From Bradyrhizobium oligotrophicum S58 (GTDB taxonomy: Bacteria; Pseudomonadota; Alphaproteobacteria; Rhizobiales; Xanthobacteraceae): a stretch of DNA of 64,000 nt. Position numbers and translations under genes: made by a program. Of the stretch, positions 26,563 to 34,079 are shown one piece after another (position 1 is the stretch's first letter; every line of letters starts with the position of its first letter). The stretch is taken from contig NC_020453.1 of the NCBI RefSeq assembly GCF_000344805.1, positions 1,364,001-1,428,000 on the forward strand, written 5' to 3'. Below the pieces are notes generated by a model that was not told the DNA's origin, searched no databases, and saw nothing but the letters and a program-made list of their open reading frames with translations.

Positions 26563-28422
26563 ATGAGTGCAGTGGAACGGCTTGACGAGCGGCAGAGCGC
26601 CGCCCCCTTGGCGCAGGAGGCGGTCGAGGACGCCGTTGCGGCGGTCGAGGCGCTGACCGAGCCGGCCGTCCCGGTCCGCCGCTCCAAGCTGCGCCCGCTG
26701 CTCGCGCTGACGCCGTATATCGTCCGCTACCGCGGCCGCGCCGTCCTGGCGCTGATCTCGCTCACGGTCGCCGCCCTGACGACGCTGCTGGTGCCGATCG
26801 CGGTCCGGCGCATGATCGATTTCGGCTTCACGCCGAAGGGCATCGAGCTGATCAACAGCTATTTCAGCGTCATGATCGCGGTGGTGGCCGTGCTCGCGCT
26901 GGCGAGCGCCGCCCGCTACTACCTCGTCATGACGATCGGCGAGCGCATCGTCGCCGACCTCCGCCGCGACGTATTCGCGCATCTGGTGTCGCTGTCGCCG
27001 TCGTTCTTCGATTCCGCGCGCTCGGGCGAGCTGGTGTCGCGGCTCACCGCCGATACCACGCAGATCAAGGCGGCCGCGGGGGCCTCGGTGTCGATCGCGC
27101 TGCGCAACCTGCTGCTGTTTTTCGGCGCCACGGCGATGATGGTGTTCACCAGCCCCAAGCTGTCGCTGTTCGTGCTGCTGGCTATCCCGCTGATCGTGCT
27201 GCCGCTGGTGGCGTTCGGGCGCTGGGTCCGACGGCTGTCGCGCAATGCCCAGGACACGCTGGCAGACGCCTCCGCCTATGCCTCGGAGCTGGTCGGCGCC
27301 ATCCGGACCGTGCAGGCCTATACCAGCGAGAAGCTCGCCGCAGCGCGCTTCGGCGGCGAGGTCGAGCAGGCCTACGAGGCGGCGCGGGTGTCGACCAAGG
27401 CGCGCGGCGTCCTCACCGCAATCATCATCTTCATCGTGTTCTCGAGCGTGGTCGCGATCCTCTGGGTCGGCTCGCATGACGTACTGACCGGCAACATCAG
27501 CGCCGGGCGGCTCGGTCAGTTCGTGCTCTATGCAGCCTTCGCCGCGGCCGGCCTCGGCCAGCTCTCCGAGGTGTGGGGTGAAGTGTCGGCGGCCTCCGGC
27601 GCCGCGGAGCGGTTGTTCGAGCTGCTGCACGTGCAGCCGGAAATCCAGGCACCGGCGCAGCCGCGCCCGTTGCCCGAACCGGCGCGCGGCGACATCGCTT
27701 TCGACCGCGTCAGCTTCGCCTATCCGACCCGCCCCGACGTTCGCGTCCTCGAGGACGTATCGTTTTCGATCCGCGCCGGCGAGAAGGTCGCGATCGTCGG
27801 CCCCTCCGGCGCCGGCAAGAGCACGCTGTTTCATCTGCTGCTGCGCTTCTACGATCCGGCATCGGGCTCGATCGCCGTCGACGGCGTTGCGGTGCGCGCG
27901 GCCGATCCCCGCAAGGTCCGCGAGCGCATGGCGCTGGTGCCGCAGGAGTCGGTCGTGTTCGCCGCGAGCGCGCGCGAGAACATCCGCTTCGGCCGGCCCG
28001 AGGCCACCGATGCCGAAGTCGAGCGCGCGGCCGACCTCGCCCATGCCAGCGAGTTCATCCGTCGTCTGCCGGAAGGCTTCGACGCGCCGCTCGGCGAGCG
28101 CGGCGTGACGCTGTCCGGCGGCCAGCGCCAGCGCATCGCGATCGCGCGCGCCATCCTGCGCGACGCACCGCTGCTGCTGCTCGACGAGGCAACCTCGGCA
28201 CTCGATGCCGAGAGCGAGACCTTGGTGCAGACCGCGCTCGAAGGGCTGATGCAGGACCGCACCACGCTGGTGATCGCCCATCGCCTGGCGACCGTGCTGT
28301 CGTGCGATCGTATCCTGGTCATGGAGCGCGGCCGTATCGTCGAGCAGGGCACGCATTCATCGCTCGTCGCAGCCAATGGGCTGTACGCGCGCTTGGCGCG
28401 GCTGCAATTCGAGGGCGTGTAG
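26563..28422 (+). CDS. ABC exporter, fused permease and ATPase (lipid/multidrug type)
   Basis: Half-transporter of 619 residues that should act as a homodimer in the inner membrane. An Ala/Glu-rich N-terminus of about 45 residues is followed by six membrane helices (about 55-330) with the type IV exporter coupling pattern FFDSARSGELVSRLTADT. The ATPase domain follows, with Walker A GPSGAGKST, Q-loop VPQESVVF, signature LSGGQRQR, Walker B LLLLDEATSALD and switch H in IAHRLATV. It resembles the ATM1/MsbA-like group of alphaproteobacterial exporters; the substrate is unknown. The ATG at 26563 is preferred to one at 26407 because the extra 52 residues lack family likeness and cross the rpmE promoter region. 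Confidence 0.92.
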   Translation: MSAVERLDERQSAAPLAQEAVEDAVAAVEALTEPAVPVRRSKLRPLLALTPYIVRYRGRAVLALISLTVAALTTLLVPIAVRRMIDFGFTPKGIELINSYFSVMIAVVAVLALASAARYYLVMTIGERIVADLRRDVFAHLVSLSPSFFDSARSGELVSRLTADTTQIKAAAGASVSIALRNLLLFFGATAMMVFTSPKLSLFVLLAIPLIVLPLVAFGRWVRRLSRNAQDTLADASAYASELVGAIRTVQAYTSEKLAAARFGGEVEQAYEAARVSTKARGVLTAIIIFIVFSSVVAILWVGSHDVLTGNISAGRLGQFVLYAAFAAAGLGQLSEVWGEVSAASGAAERLFELLHVQPEIQAPAQPRPLPEPARGDIAFDRVSFAYPTRPDVRVLEDVSFSIRAGEKVAIVGPSGAGKSTLFHLLLRFYDPASGSIAVDGVAVRAADPRKVRERMALVPQESVVFAASARENIRFGRPEATDAEVERAADLAHASEFIRRLPEGFDAPLGERGVTLSGGQRQRIAIARAILRDAPLLLLDEATSALDAESETLVQTALEGLMQDRTTLVIAHRLATVLSCDRILVMERGRIVEQGTHSSLVAANGLYARLARLQFEGV

Positions 28423-28565
28423 TTCCTGCAACACCGTGGACGACCGGCAACACCGGCGAATTCTTGTTCCCGACCCTGCAACCTTTCTCGGGCTTTGTAC
28501 GTTCCCTGCGCGAAACTTAACGGCGCCGCTCATGCTGCGGCGCCTGTCACACAGGATGAACGACC

Positions 28566-28766
28566 ATGCCCTATCGTCGTGGCAGTTTTGCCCTCACGCC
28601 CCCTTCATTCGTGATCTTCGCCATCGCGCTGGTGCTCGCTTTGGTCGCGATGCTCGCGCATTACATGCACGCCTCAGTGCCGCTGCTCTCGGCCGCTCAC
28701 GCCTTCGACGCGCTGGCGATCGCCTTCGTGGTGCTGACCATCGGCGTGCTGTTTCGCGGCGTGTAG
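28566..28766 (+). CDS. Small hypothetical membrane protein
   Basis: Protein of 66 residues with two hydrophobic segments (about 14-32 and 45-63) separated by a short loop HYMHASVPLLSAAHAF, and a short basic N-terminus, which suggests both ends face the cytoplasm. No family is recognised. A ribosome binding site AGGAT precedes the ATG. It stands after a GC-rich hairpin (28522-28544) and before an intergenic repeat. It is probably real because of its clean membrane protein composition. Confidence 0.6.
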   Translation: MPYRRGSFALTPPSFVIFAIALVLALVAMLAHYMHASVPLLSAAHAFDALAIAFVVLTIGVLFRGV

Positions 28767-28788
28767 TTGCTGATCGTAGCACCCTCGG

Positions 28789-28932
28789 AGTCGCCCCTGC
28801 GAACGCAGGGGCCCATAGCCACAGGCTGATGTGTGGTGCGCAATGCCCGCCACATCCTTCTTCGCAAAGCTTCTGCTGCGGAGTATGGATCCCGGATCGG
28901 CCCTCGCTGCGCTCGGTTGTCCGGGACGACAG
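28789..28932. repeat. Inverted intergenic repeat, family A (copy 1)
   Basis: The left arm contains CCCCTGCGAACGCAGGGG followed by CCCATAGCCAC; the right arm has TATGGATCCCGG and ends CCGGGACGACAG. The outer ends and the CCATAGCCAC/TATGG boundaries match the copies at 38218 and 58352, while the stem cores differ. It lies between a small membrane protein gene and the convergent acetyltransferase gene. Confidence 0.7.
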
Positions 28933-28969
28933 CAGTGGCTGTGGCCGCTACGGTGGCATGTATCGGCGC

Positions 28970-29419
28970 CTAAGGCGTCCACGCCATGCGCAGCACCGGG
29001 CGGCCGGAGGTCGGATTGACGTCCTCGCCGGCGTCGACGAAGCCGCTGCGCTTGTAGAAGCCGATCGCGCGGGCGTTGTCCTTGTTGACCAGCAGCGTGA
29101 TGCCGCCAGGGGATCGCTGCTTGGCGGCATCGACTAACTGCGTCGCCAGCAGCGATCCCCAATGCGCGGGCTCGACGACGAGCTGGTCGAGATAGCCCGA
29201 CGCATCGATGGTGACGAAGCCGGCAAGTATGCCGTCAGCCTCTGCGACGATGACATCGGCGTTCGGCACCAGCTCGCTGCGCCAGCGCTCGCGCCACCAT
29301 GGCACTCGGGCCGCGAAATCGATCGCCGGATAGGCGAGCTGCCACGTCTCTTGCCACAGCGCGATCGCGGCGTCCTCGTCCTCAGCGCGATAGCGACGCA
29401 AGGTGAAGGTCGAAGTCAC
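28970..29419 (-). CDS. GNAT family N-acetyltransferase
   Basis: Acetyl-CoA-dependent transferase of 149 residues. The N-terminal strand TFTLRRYRAEDEDAAIALW, the acetyl-CoA motif A region (YLDQLVVEPAHWGSLLATQLVDAAK) and the motif B part (NKDNARAIGFYKRSGFVDAGE) fit the GNAT fold. The substrate is not predictable. The start is a GTG that overlaps the stop codon of the upstream OmpA-like gene by four bases (GTGA), so it is translationally coupled to the MotA/MotB-like pair and may act on the same envelope process. Confidence 0.88.
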   Translation of the reverse strand: MTSTFTLRRYRAEDEDAAIALWQETWQLAYPAIDFAARVPWWRERWRSELVPNADVIVAEADGILAGFVTIDASGYLDQLVVEPAHWGSLLATQLVDAAKQRSPGGITLLVNKDNARAIGFYKRSGFVDAGEDVNPTSGRPVLRMAWTP

Positions 29420-30444
29420 CGCTCCGTCAGCTTCAATTCGATGCGGCGGTTGCGGCGGAAGGCGTCCTCGGTGTTTGCGGCATCCAGCGGCTGGAATTCG
29501 GCAAAGCCTGCGGCGACCAGACGCTGCGCAGGCACGCCGAGCGAGATCAGATACTGCACCACCGAGATGGCGCGTGCCGACGACAATTCCCAGTTCGATT
29601 TGAATACCGGGCTGTTGATCGGCCTGACATCGGTGTGGCCGTCGACGCGGAGCACCCAGGAGATCTCGGCGGGAATCTGCTTGTCGAGGTCGACCAGCGC
29701 CGTCGCCACCGAGTTCAGCTCCTGCTGGCCTTCGGGCAGCAGGGTGGCCTGTCCGGTGTCGAAGAACACCTCGGACTGGAATACGAAGCGGTCGCCGACG
29801 ACGCGGATGTCGGGACGGTTGCCGAGAATCGCGCGCAAGCGGCCGAAGAACTCCGAGCGGTAGCGCGTCAGCTCCTGGACGCGCTGCGCGAGCGCGACGT
29901 TGAGCCGCGAGCCGAGATCGGCGATGCGGCCCTGCGATTCCTTGTCGCGCTTCTCGGAGGCGTCGAGAGCATCCTCGAGGGCGGCGAGCTGGCGCCGCAG
30001 CGCGCTGATCTGCTGGTTGAGCACCTCGATCTGGGCCAGCGCGCGCCCGGTGACCTGCTTCTCCGACTCGAGCGCCCGGTTGAGCTCGTTGGCGCGGCCG
30101 GCCGCATTGCTGCCGGCGTTGGCGAGCCCATCATAGAGGCCCTTGACGCGGTCGCGTTCGGTTTCGGCGTTGGACAGGCCGGCGCGCAGTTGCGCGACCG
30201 TATCGTCCAGCGAGAGCTTGCCGAGCTTCTCCAGCGACAGCATCTCGTTGAGCTGCGCGATCTTGGCGTTGAGCTGCTCCAGCGCCTTGTCCTTGCCGGT
30301 GACCTCCTGCGACAGGAAGAACTGCACCACCAGGAACACGGTCAGCAGGAACACGATCGACAGCACCAGCGTCGACAGCGCATCGACGAAGCCGGGCCAG
30401 TAGTTGAGGCCGGAATCTCCCCGGCGGGTACGGGCAAGCGCCAT
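29416..30444 (-). CDS. MotB/OmpA-like peptidoglycan-binding stator protein, non-flagellar
   Basis: Protein of 342 residues. One N-terminal membrane helix (about 17-43, GFVDALSTLVLSIVFLLTVFLVV) contains Asp21, which would be the proton-binding aspartate of a MotB-type stator. A long coiled coil (about 50-190, heptad-rich with many Glu/Leu/Gln) follows. An OmpA/MotB peptidoglycan-binding domain (about 205-340) carries VDGHTDVRPINS and the C-terminal NRRIELKLTER. It pairs with the MotA/TolQ-like gene 43 bases upstream. The long coiled coil and the lack of nearby flagellar genes argue against ordinary flagellar MotB. Confidence 0.88.
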   Translation of the reverse strand: MALARTRRGDSGLNYWPGFVDALSTLVLSIVFLLTVFLVVQFFLSQEVTGKDKALEQLNAKIAQLNEMLSLEKLGKLSLDDTVAQLRAGLSNAETERDRVKGLYDGLANAGSNAAGRANELNRALESEKQVTGRALAQIEVLNQQISALRRQLAALEDALDASEKRDKESQGRIADLGSRLNVALAQRVQELTRYRSEFFGRLRAILGNRPDIRVVGDRFVFQSEVFFDTGQATLLPEGQQELNSVATALVDLDKQIPAEISWVLRVDGHTDVRPINSPVFKSNWELSSARAISVVQYLISLGVPAQRLVAAGFAEFQPLDAANTEDAFRRNRRIELKLTER

Positions 30445-30487
30445 TCAGCGTCTCCTCAGATATCTATCCGCGTGCCGATGGAGCTGC

Positions 30488-31489
30488 TCAACTCTTCTCC
30501 GTCTGCCGCGCGAGCCGCTCCAGGAGCCGTTTGATCTCGCGGTTCTGCTCGCCCTGGCCGTCAGCCCATTCGCGGATCATCTGCTGCTCCGTGCGCATGT
30601 GCCCGACCAGCCCCTGGATCGCCTCGGCGAGGTTGGCCATCGCCGCGGTCGCGCCGCGGCCCGAGCCTTCCTCCATGGCCGTCCGCAGCCGCTCGACGGC
30701 GATGGAGAGGTCGCCGCCTGCATCGCCGCTGCCGCCAAATTCGCGCACCGTGCCGGCGAGCCAATCCTCCAGATCGGTATAGAACCGGTTCTGCGCCTGG
30801 CTCGACTGCAGATCGAGGAAGCCGAGGATCAGCGACCCGGCGAGGCCGAACAGCGAGGACGAGAACGAGATGCCCATGCCGCTGAGCGGCGCCGCAAGCC
30901 CGCCCTTCAGGGTATCGAACAGGGCGCCGGCGTCGCCGCCGACCTTGAGCCCGTCGATGACCTTGCCGACCGAGCCGACGGTTTCGATCAAGCCCCAGAA
31001 GGTGCCGAGCAGGCCGAGGAAGACCAGCAGGCCGGTCATGTAGCGTGAAATATCGCGGGCCTCGTCCAGCCGGGTGGCGATCGAGTCCAGCAGATGCCGC
31101 ATGGTCTGTTGCGAGATCGACATCCGTCCGGTGCGCTCGCGGCCGAGGATCGCGGCCATCGGCGCCAGCAGCACCGGGTGGCGGGGCACTGCCAGGCCGG
31201 GATCGGCGATGCGGAAATTGTTGACCCATGAGACTTCCGGATACAGCCGGACGACCTGGCGGAACGACAGGATCACGCCGATCAGCAGCACCGCCCCGAT
31301 CAGCGCGTTGAGGCCGGGGTTGGCGAAGAACGCCATGATGATCTGCTTGTAGAGCACGACGCCGACCAGCGCGCACAGCACCAGGAAGACCAGCATCCGC
31401 ACCAGGAAAATCCTGGGCGAGGACAATTTGGTCATTTCGGCGTCCATCGCGGAGCGAGAAGGGGAGCCTTGAGGCATTGTCGATGACAT
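30488..31489 (-). CDS. MotA/TolQ/ExbB-like proton channel protein
   Basis: Inner-membrane protein of about 333 residues. Two membrane helices lie near the N-terminus (about 22-42 and 49-65). The MotA/TolQ core follows with YMTGLLVFLGLLGTFWGLIETVG and LSGMGISFSSSLFGLAGSLILGFL, the helices that line the ion pathway. The C-terminal about 100 residues are a soluble charged helix. It is first in a three-gene leftward unit with the OmpA-like stator partner and a GNAT enzyme. Several in-frame starts exist (31489, 31477, 31447, 31435), none with a clear ribosome binding site; 31489 is taken as the longest plausible. Role unknown; the pair probably couples proton flow to movement or force at the cell wall. 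Confidence 0.82.
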   Translation of the reverse strand: MSSTMPQGSPSRSAMDAEMTKLSSPRIFLVRMLVFLVLCALVGVVLYKQIIMAFFANPGLNALIGAVLLIGVILSFRQVVRLYPEVSWVNNFRIADPGLAVPRHPVLLAPMAAILGRERTGRMSISQQTMRHLLDSIATRLDEARDISRYMTGLLVFLGLLGTFWGLIETVGSVGKVIDGLKVGGDAGALFDTLKGGLAAPLSGMGISFSSSLFGLAGSLILGFLDLQSSQAQNRFYTDLEDWLAGTVREFGGSGDAGGDLSIAVERLRTAMEEGSGRGATAAMANLAEAIQGLVGHMRTEQQMIREWADGQGEQNREIKRLLERLARQTEKS

Positions 31490-31659
31490 CCGTTGCGGGG
31501 ACCGGGCCCGAAAATCCACTATGGCACAGCAGCGGCGGGAGAAAAGCCGCGATCGGCGCAATCCCCGTCCTCTGCGCGGAACTGGAGCTGAAACCGGCGG
31601 ACATGCGCGGCGTAGTTAGTCCCGTGGCTTATATTTAGCGGGAACGCCCGGGCTTTGTC

Positions 31660-32475
31660 ATGACCATCGTTGAATATCTGCAGGCGCTGCTCGCGCTGGG
31701 GCTGGCGCTCTCCCTGCTCATGACCATGGCCTGGCTGGTGCAGCAGCGTACCGGGAATTCCGGCTGGGTCGACACGATCTGGACATTTTCGGTCGGGCTG
31801 GTCGGGGCCGCCGGCGCGATCTGGCCGGTCGGAGGCTCGGCCCCCAGCACACGCCAATGGCTGGTCGCCGTGCTAGTGGCCGTGTGGTCGCTGCGGCTGG
31901 GGAGCCACGTCGCGATGCGCAGCCGCGGCATTGCCGACGATCCACGCTACGCCGAATTCGCCAAACAGTGGGGCGCGGCCGCACCGCGGCGCATGTTCCT
32001 GTTCCTGCAGCAGCAGGCCTGGGGCTCGGTCCCGCTGGTCTTTGCGATGTTCGTCGCCGCCCACGCCCCCGCGCCCGAGCTGCGCCTGCAGGACTATCTC
32101 GGTGTCCTCGTGCTGTTGCTCGGCATCGCGGGCGAGGGGCTCGCCGATGCCCAGCTGAAGGCCTTCCGCGCCGATCCGGCCAACAAGGGCAAGGTCTGCG
32201 ATCACGGGCTGTGGCGCTGGTCGCGTCATCCGAACTACTTCTTCGAGTGGGTATGCTGGCTATCCTATCCCGTCATCGCGCTGTCATTTGACAACCCCTG
32301 GGGCCTCGCCAGCCTGCTCGCGCCATTGCTGATGTACTGGTTTCTGGTGCACGTCACCGGCATTCCGCCGCTGGAGCAGCAGATGCTGCGCTCGCGCGGC
32401 GACCGCTACCGGGCCTATCAGGCCCGCACCAGCGCGTTCTTTCCGCTGCCGCCGCGCGATGGAGCCACAGCATGA
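31660..32475 (+). CDS. DUF1295 family integral membrane protein (steroid 5-alpha-reductase/ICMT-like)
   Basis: Polytopic protein of 271 residues with about seven hydrophobic segments. The C-terminal third holds the diagnostic GLWRWSRHPNYFFEWVCW motif and LLMYWFLVHVTGIPPLEQQMLRSRGDRYRAYQ. These resemble the NADPH- or SAM-binding part of the steroid reductase and isoprenylcysteine methyltransferase folds. DUF1295 genes are often next to cyclopropane-fatty-acid synthase-like genes, so a lipid substrate is plausible. Its stop codon overlaps an ATG (ATGA) of a following frame that ends after 24 codons. Confidence 0.88.
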   Translation: MTIVEYLQALLALGLALSLLMTMAWLVQQRTGNSGWVDTIWTFSVGLVGAAGAIWPVGGSAPSTRQWLVAVLVAVWSLRLGSHVAMRSRGIADDPRYAEFAKQWGAAAPRRMFLFLQQQAWGSVPLVFAMFVAAHAPAPELRLQDYLGVLVLLLGIAGEGLADAQLKAFRADPANKGKVCDHGLWRWSRHPNYFFEWVCWLSYPVIALSFDNPWGLASLLAPLLMYWFLVHVTGIPPLEQQMLRSRGDRYRAYQARTSAFFPLPPRDGATA

Positions 32476-32543
32476 GCTTCATCCCGTCCATCATCGGTGC
32501 CGTGGGCGCGTGCTCGTCCGCAGTCGTCGCACCCGGCTCCTAA
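32472..32543 (+). pseudogene. Probable 5' remnant of a gene once coupled to DUF1295
   Basis: ATGAGCTTC overlaps the DUF1295 stop by four bases, the usual sign of a translationally coupled second gene. The frame reads MSFIPSIIGAVGAC and then stops after 24 codons. The opening residues look like the start of a cyclopropane-fatty-acid synthase family protein, which often follows DUF1295, but this is a recollection and not a proven match. A deletion after about codon 11 would explain the structure. Confidence 0.4.
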
Positions 32544-32876
32544 CTGTTCGACTGCAACGATCGCGAGGACCGGCATCTGCGGCCCGCGAACTAATTTGTT
32601 CGCCGCGGCGGGATGCCGCAGGATTCGGCACCGCACGCGCGTTTCGCAGTGCGGAACCAGTGGAACTTCCTTCGCCACAAAGCGCTCACAATTGAGTGAG
32701 TCGCCAAAAGCTGAGATCGATCAGGCGTGTAGCTCGTGTGACATCAAGCCGCCCGGCGCGCGCGTTGCGCCGCAGCACCAGCTTTCTATGTTGCAGACAA
32801 CGTTCGCCAGAATGGCGCCATGGCCGGACCATCCGGTCGACTGCTTTTCATCATCATCGAGGGGGCTCCTCCACCC
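32544..32876. other. Intergenic region before the RND efflux operon, no gene recognised
   Basis: This stretch has no frame with family likeness. It holds a GC-rich part, then GGAAC at 32662-32666 followed by AT-richer DNA, which recalls an EcfG -35 box but lacks a proper GTT at the right distance. The promoter of the RND adaptor gene must be here. A GAGGGGG ribosome binding site is at about 32859-32865. Confidence 0.5.
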
Positions 32877-34073
32877 ATGTCTCGTTTTCGCGCGTCGCTG
32901 GTCAGCAGTGCATTGTTGCTCGCGGCCGCCGCGCCTTTGCTGGCCGGCTGTAATGAAGCAACCCAGGCTCAGGCGTCTGCCAATGAGCAGGTCGCCGTTC
33001 CCGACGTGGGGATCGTGACCGTCGAGCAGAAGTCCCGGGCGATCGTCCGCGAGCTGCCAGGACGCATCGCACCGACCCGCGTCTCAGACGTCAGGCCGCG
33101 GGTGTCCGGCATCATCGTCGGGCGGCTGTTCCGCCAGGGCAGCGAGGTCAAGGCCGGCGATCCGCTCTACCGGATCGATCCGAAGCCGTTCGAGGTCGAG
33201 ATCATGTCGAGCCGGGCCGCGCTCGCCAAGGCAGAGGCCGTGCACGAGCGCGCCGTGCAGCAGGCGCAGCGCATCGCGCAACTGTTCAAGGAGCGCGCTG
33301 CGCCGGCCGTCGAGAACGAGAAGGCGATCTCGGCAGAGCGCGAGGCTGCGGCCGACATCGAGGCCCGCAAGGCCGATCTGGCGCGTGCCCAGCTCAATCT
33401 CGACTACGCGACCGTGCGTGCGCCGATCGACGGCATCGTCGGTGCGGCCCAGGTCAGCGAGGGCGCCATCGCGGTCCAGAACGAAACGTCGCTGGTGACG
33501 ATCCAGCAGCTCGACCCGATCTATGCCGACTTCACCCAGTCGGTGAGCGAGCTCAACCGCCTGCGCCGCGCGTTCGAGTCCGGCGACCTCGACCAGATCG
33601 CGCCGGATGCGATCAAGGTCCGCCTCGTGCTCGACGACGGCACGCCGTATTCGATCCCGGGCAAGCTGCTGTTCTCCGACGCCAAGGTCGATGCCGCCAC
33701 CGGGCAGGTGACGCTGCGCGGTGAGTTCGCCAATCCCAAGCGCGAGCTGTTGCCGGGCATGTATGTGCGCGTCCGCCTCGAGCAGGGGATCGACAGCGAC
33801 TCCGTCGCGGTGCCGCAGCAGGCGGTCCAGCGCACCGCGGCTGGAGGCTCCGAGGTCTATGTCATCCGCGACGACAATCGCGCGATCTCCAGGCCGATCC
33901 GCACCGGCCCGATCCAGGATGGTCTCGTGCTGATCACCGACGGCCTGCGCGCCGGCGACAAGGTCGTGGTCGACGGCTTCCAGAAATTCGCTGCCGGCGA
34001 CAAGGTCGCGCCGCAGGCCTGGACCGAGGTCAGCGCAGCCGCCCAGATCGAACCCAGATCCGCGTCCCGGTAA
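32877..34073 (+). CDS. RND efflux periplasmic adaptor (membrane fusion) lipoprotein
   Basis: Adaptor of 398 residues, of the AcrA/MexA type. A lipoprotein signal ends in LLAGC with the lipidated Cys25. The barrel-sandwich halves are visible (RVSGIIVGRLFRQGSEVKAGDPLYRIDP and LNLDYATVRAPIDGIVG) around a coiled-coil hairpin of Ala/Arg/Glu-rich helices (about 110-175). The beta-barrel and membrane-proximal domains follow (GQVTLRGEFANPKRELLPGMYVRVRL). It connects the inner-membrane pump encoded seven bases downstream to an outer membrane channel. No TolC-like gene or TetR/MarR repressor is adjacent. Confidence 0.94.
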   Translation: MSRFRASLVSSALLLAAAAPLLAGCNEATQAQASANEQVAVPDVGIVTVEQKSRAIVRELPGRIAPTRVSDVRPRVSGIIVGRLFRQGSEVKAGDPLYRIDPKPFEVEIMSSRAALAKAEAVHERAVQQAQRIAQLFKERAAPAVENEKAISAEREAAADIEARKADLARAQLNLDYATVRAPIDGIVGAAQVSEGAIAVQNETSLVTIQQLDPIYADFTQSVSELNRLRRAFESGDLDQIAPDAIKVRLVLDDGTPYSIPGKLLFSDAKVDAATGQVTLRGEFANPKRELLPGMYVRVRLEQGIDSDSVAVPQQAVQRTAAGGSEVYVIRDDNRAISRPIRTGPIQDGLVLITDGLRAGDKVVVDGFQKFAAGDKVAPQAWTEVSAAAQIEPRSASR

Positions 34074-34079
34074 CGCCAG

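Noticed and set aside
28970..31489. Zorya-type anti-phage defence (ZorA/ZorB-like pair)
   Set aside because: The MotA-like protein lacks the very long C-terminal tail of ZorA, and no ZorC, ZorD or ZorE gene is adjacent; the third gene is a GNAT enzyme.
32662..32690. EcfG promoter before the RND operon
   Set aside because: GGAAC is present, but the -10 part at 16-17 bases reads CGCT and not CGTT, and the start codon is almost 200 bases away.
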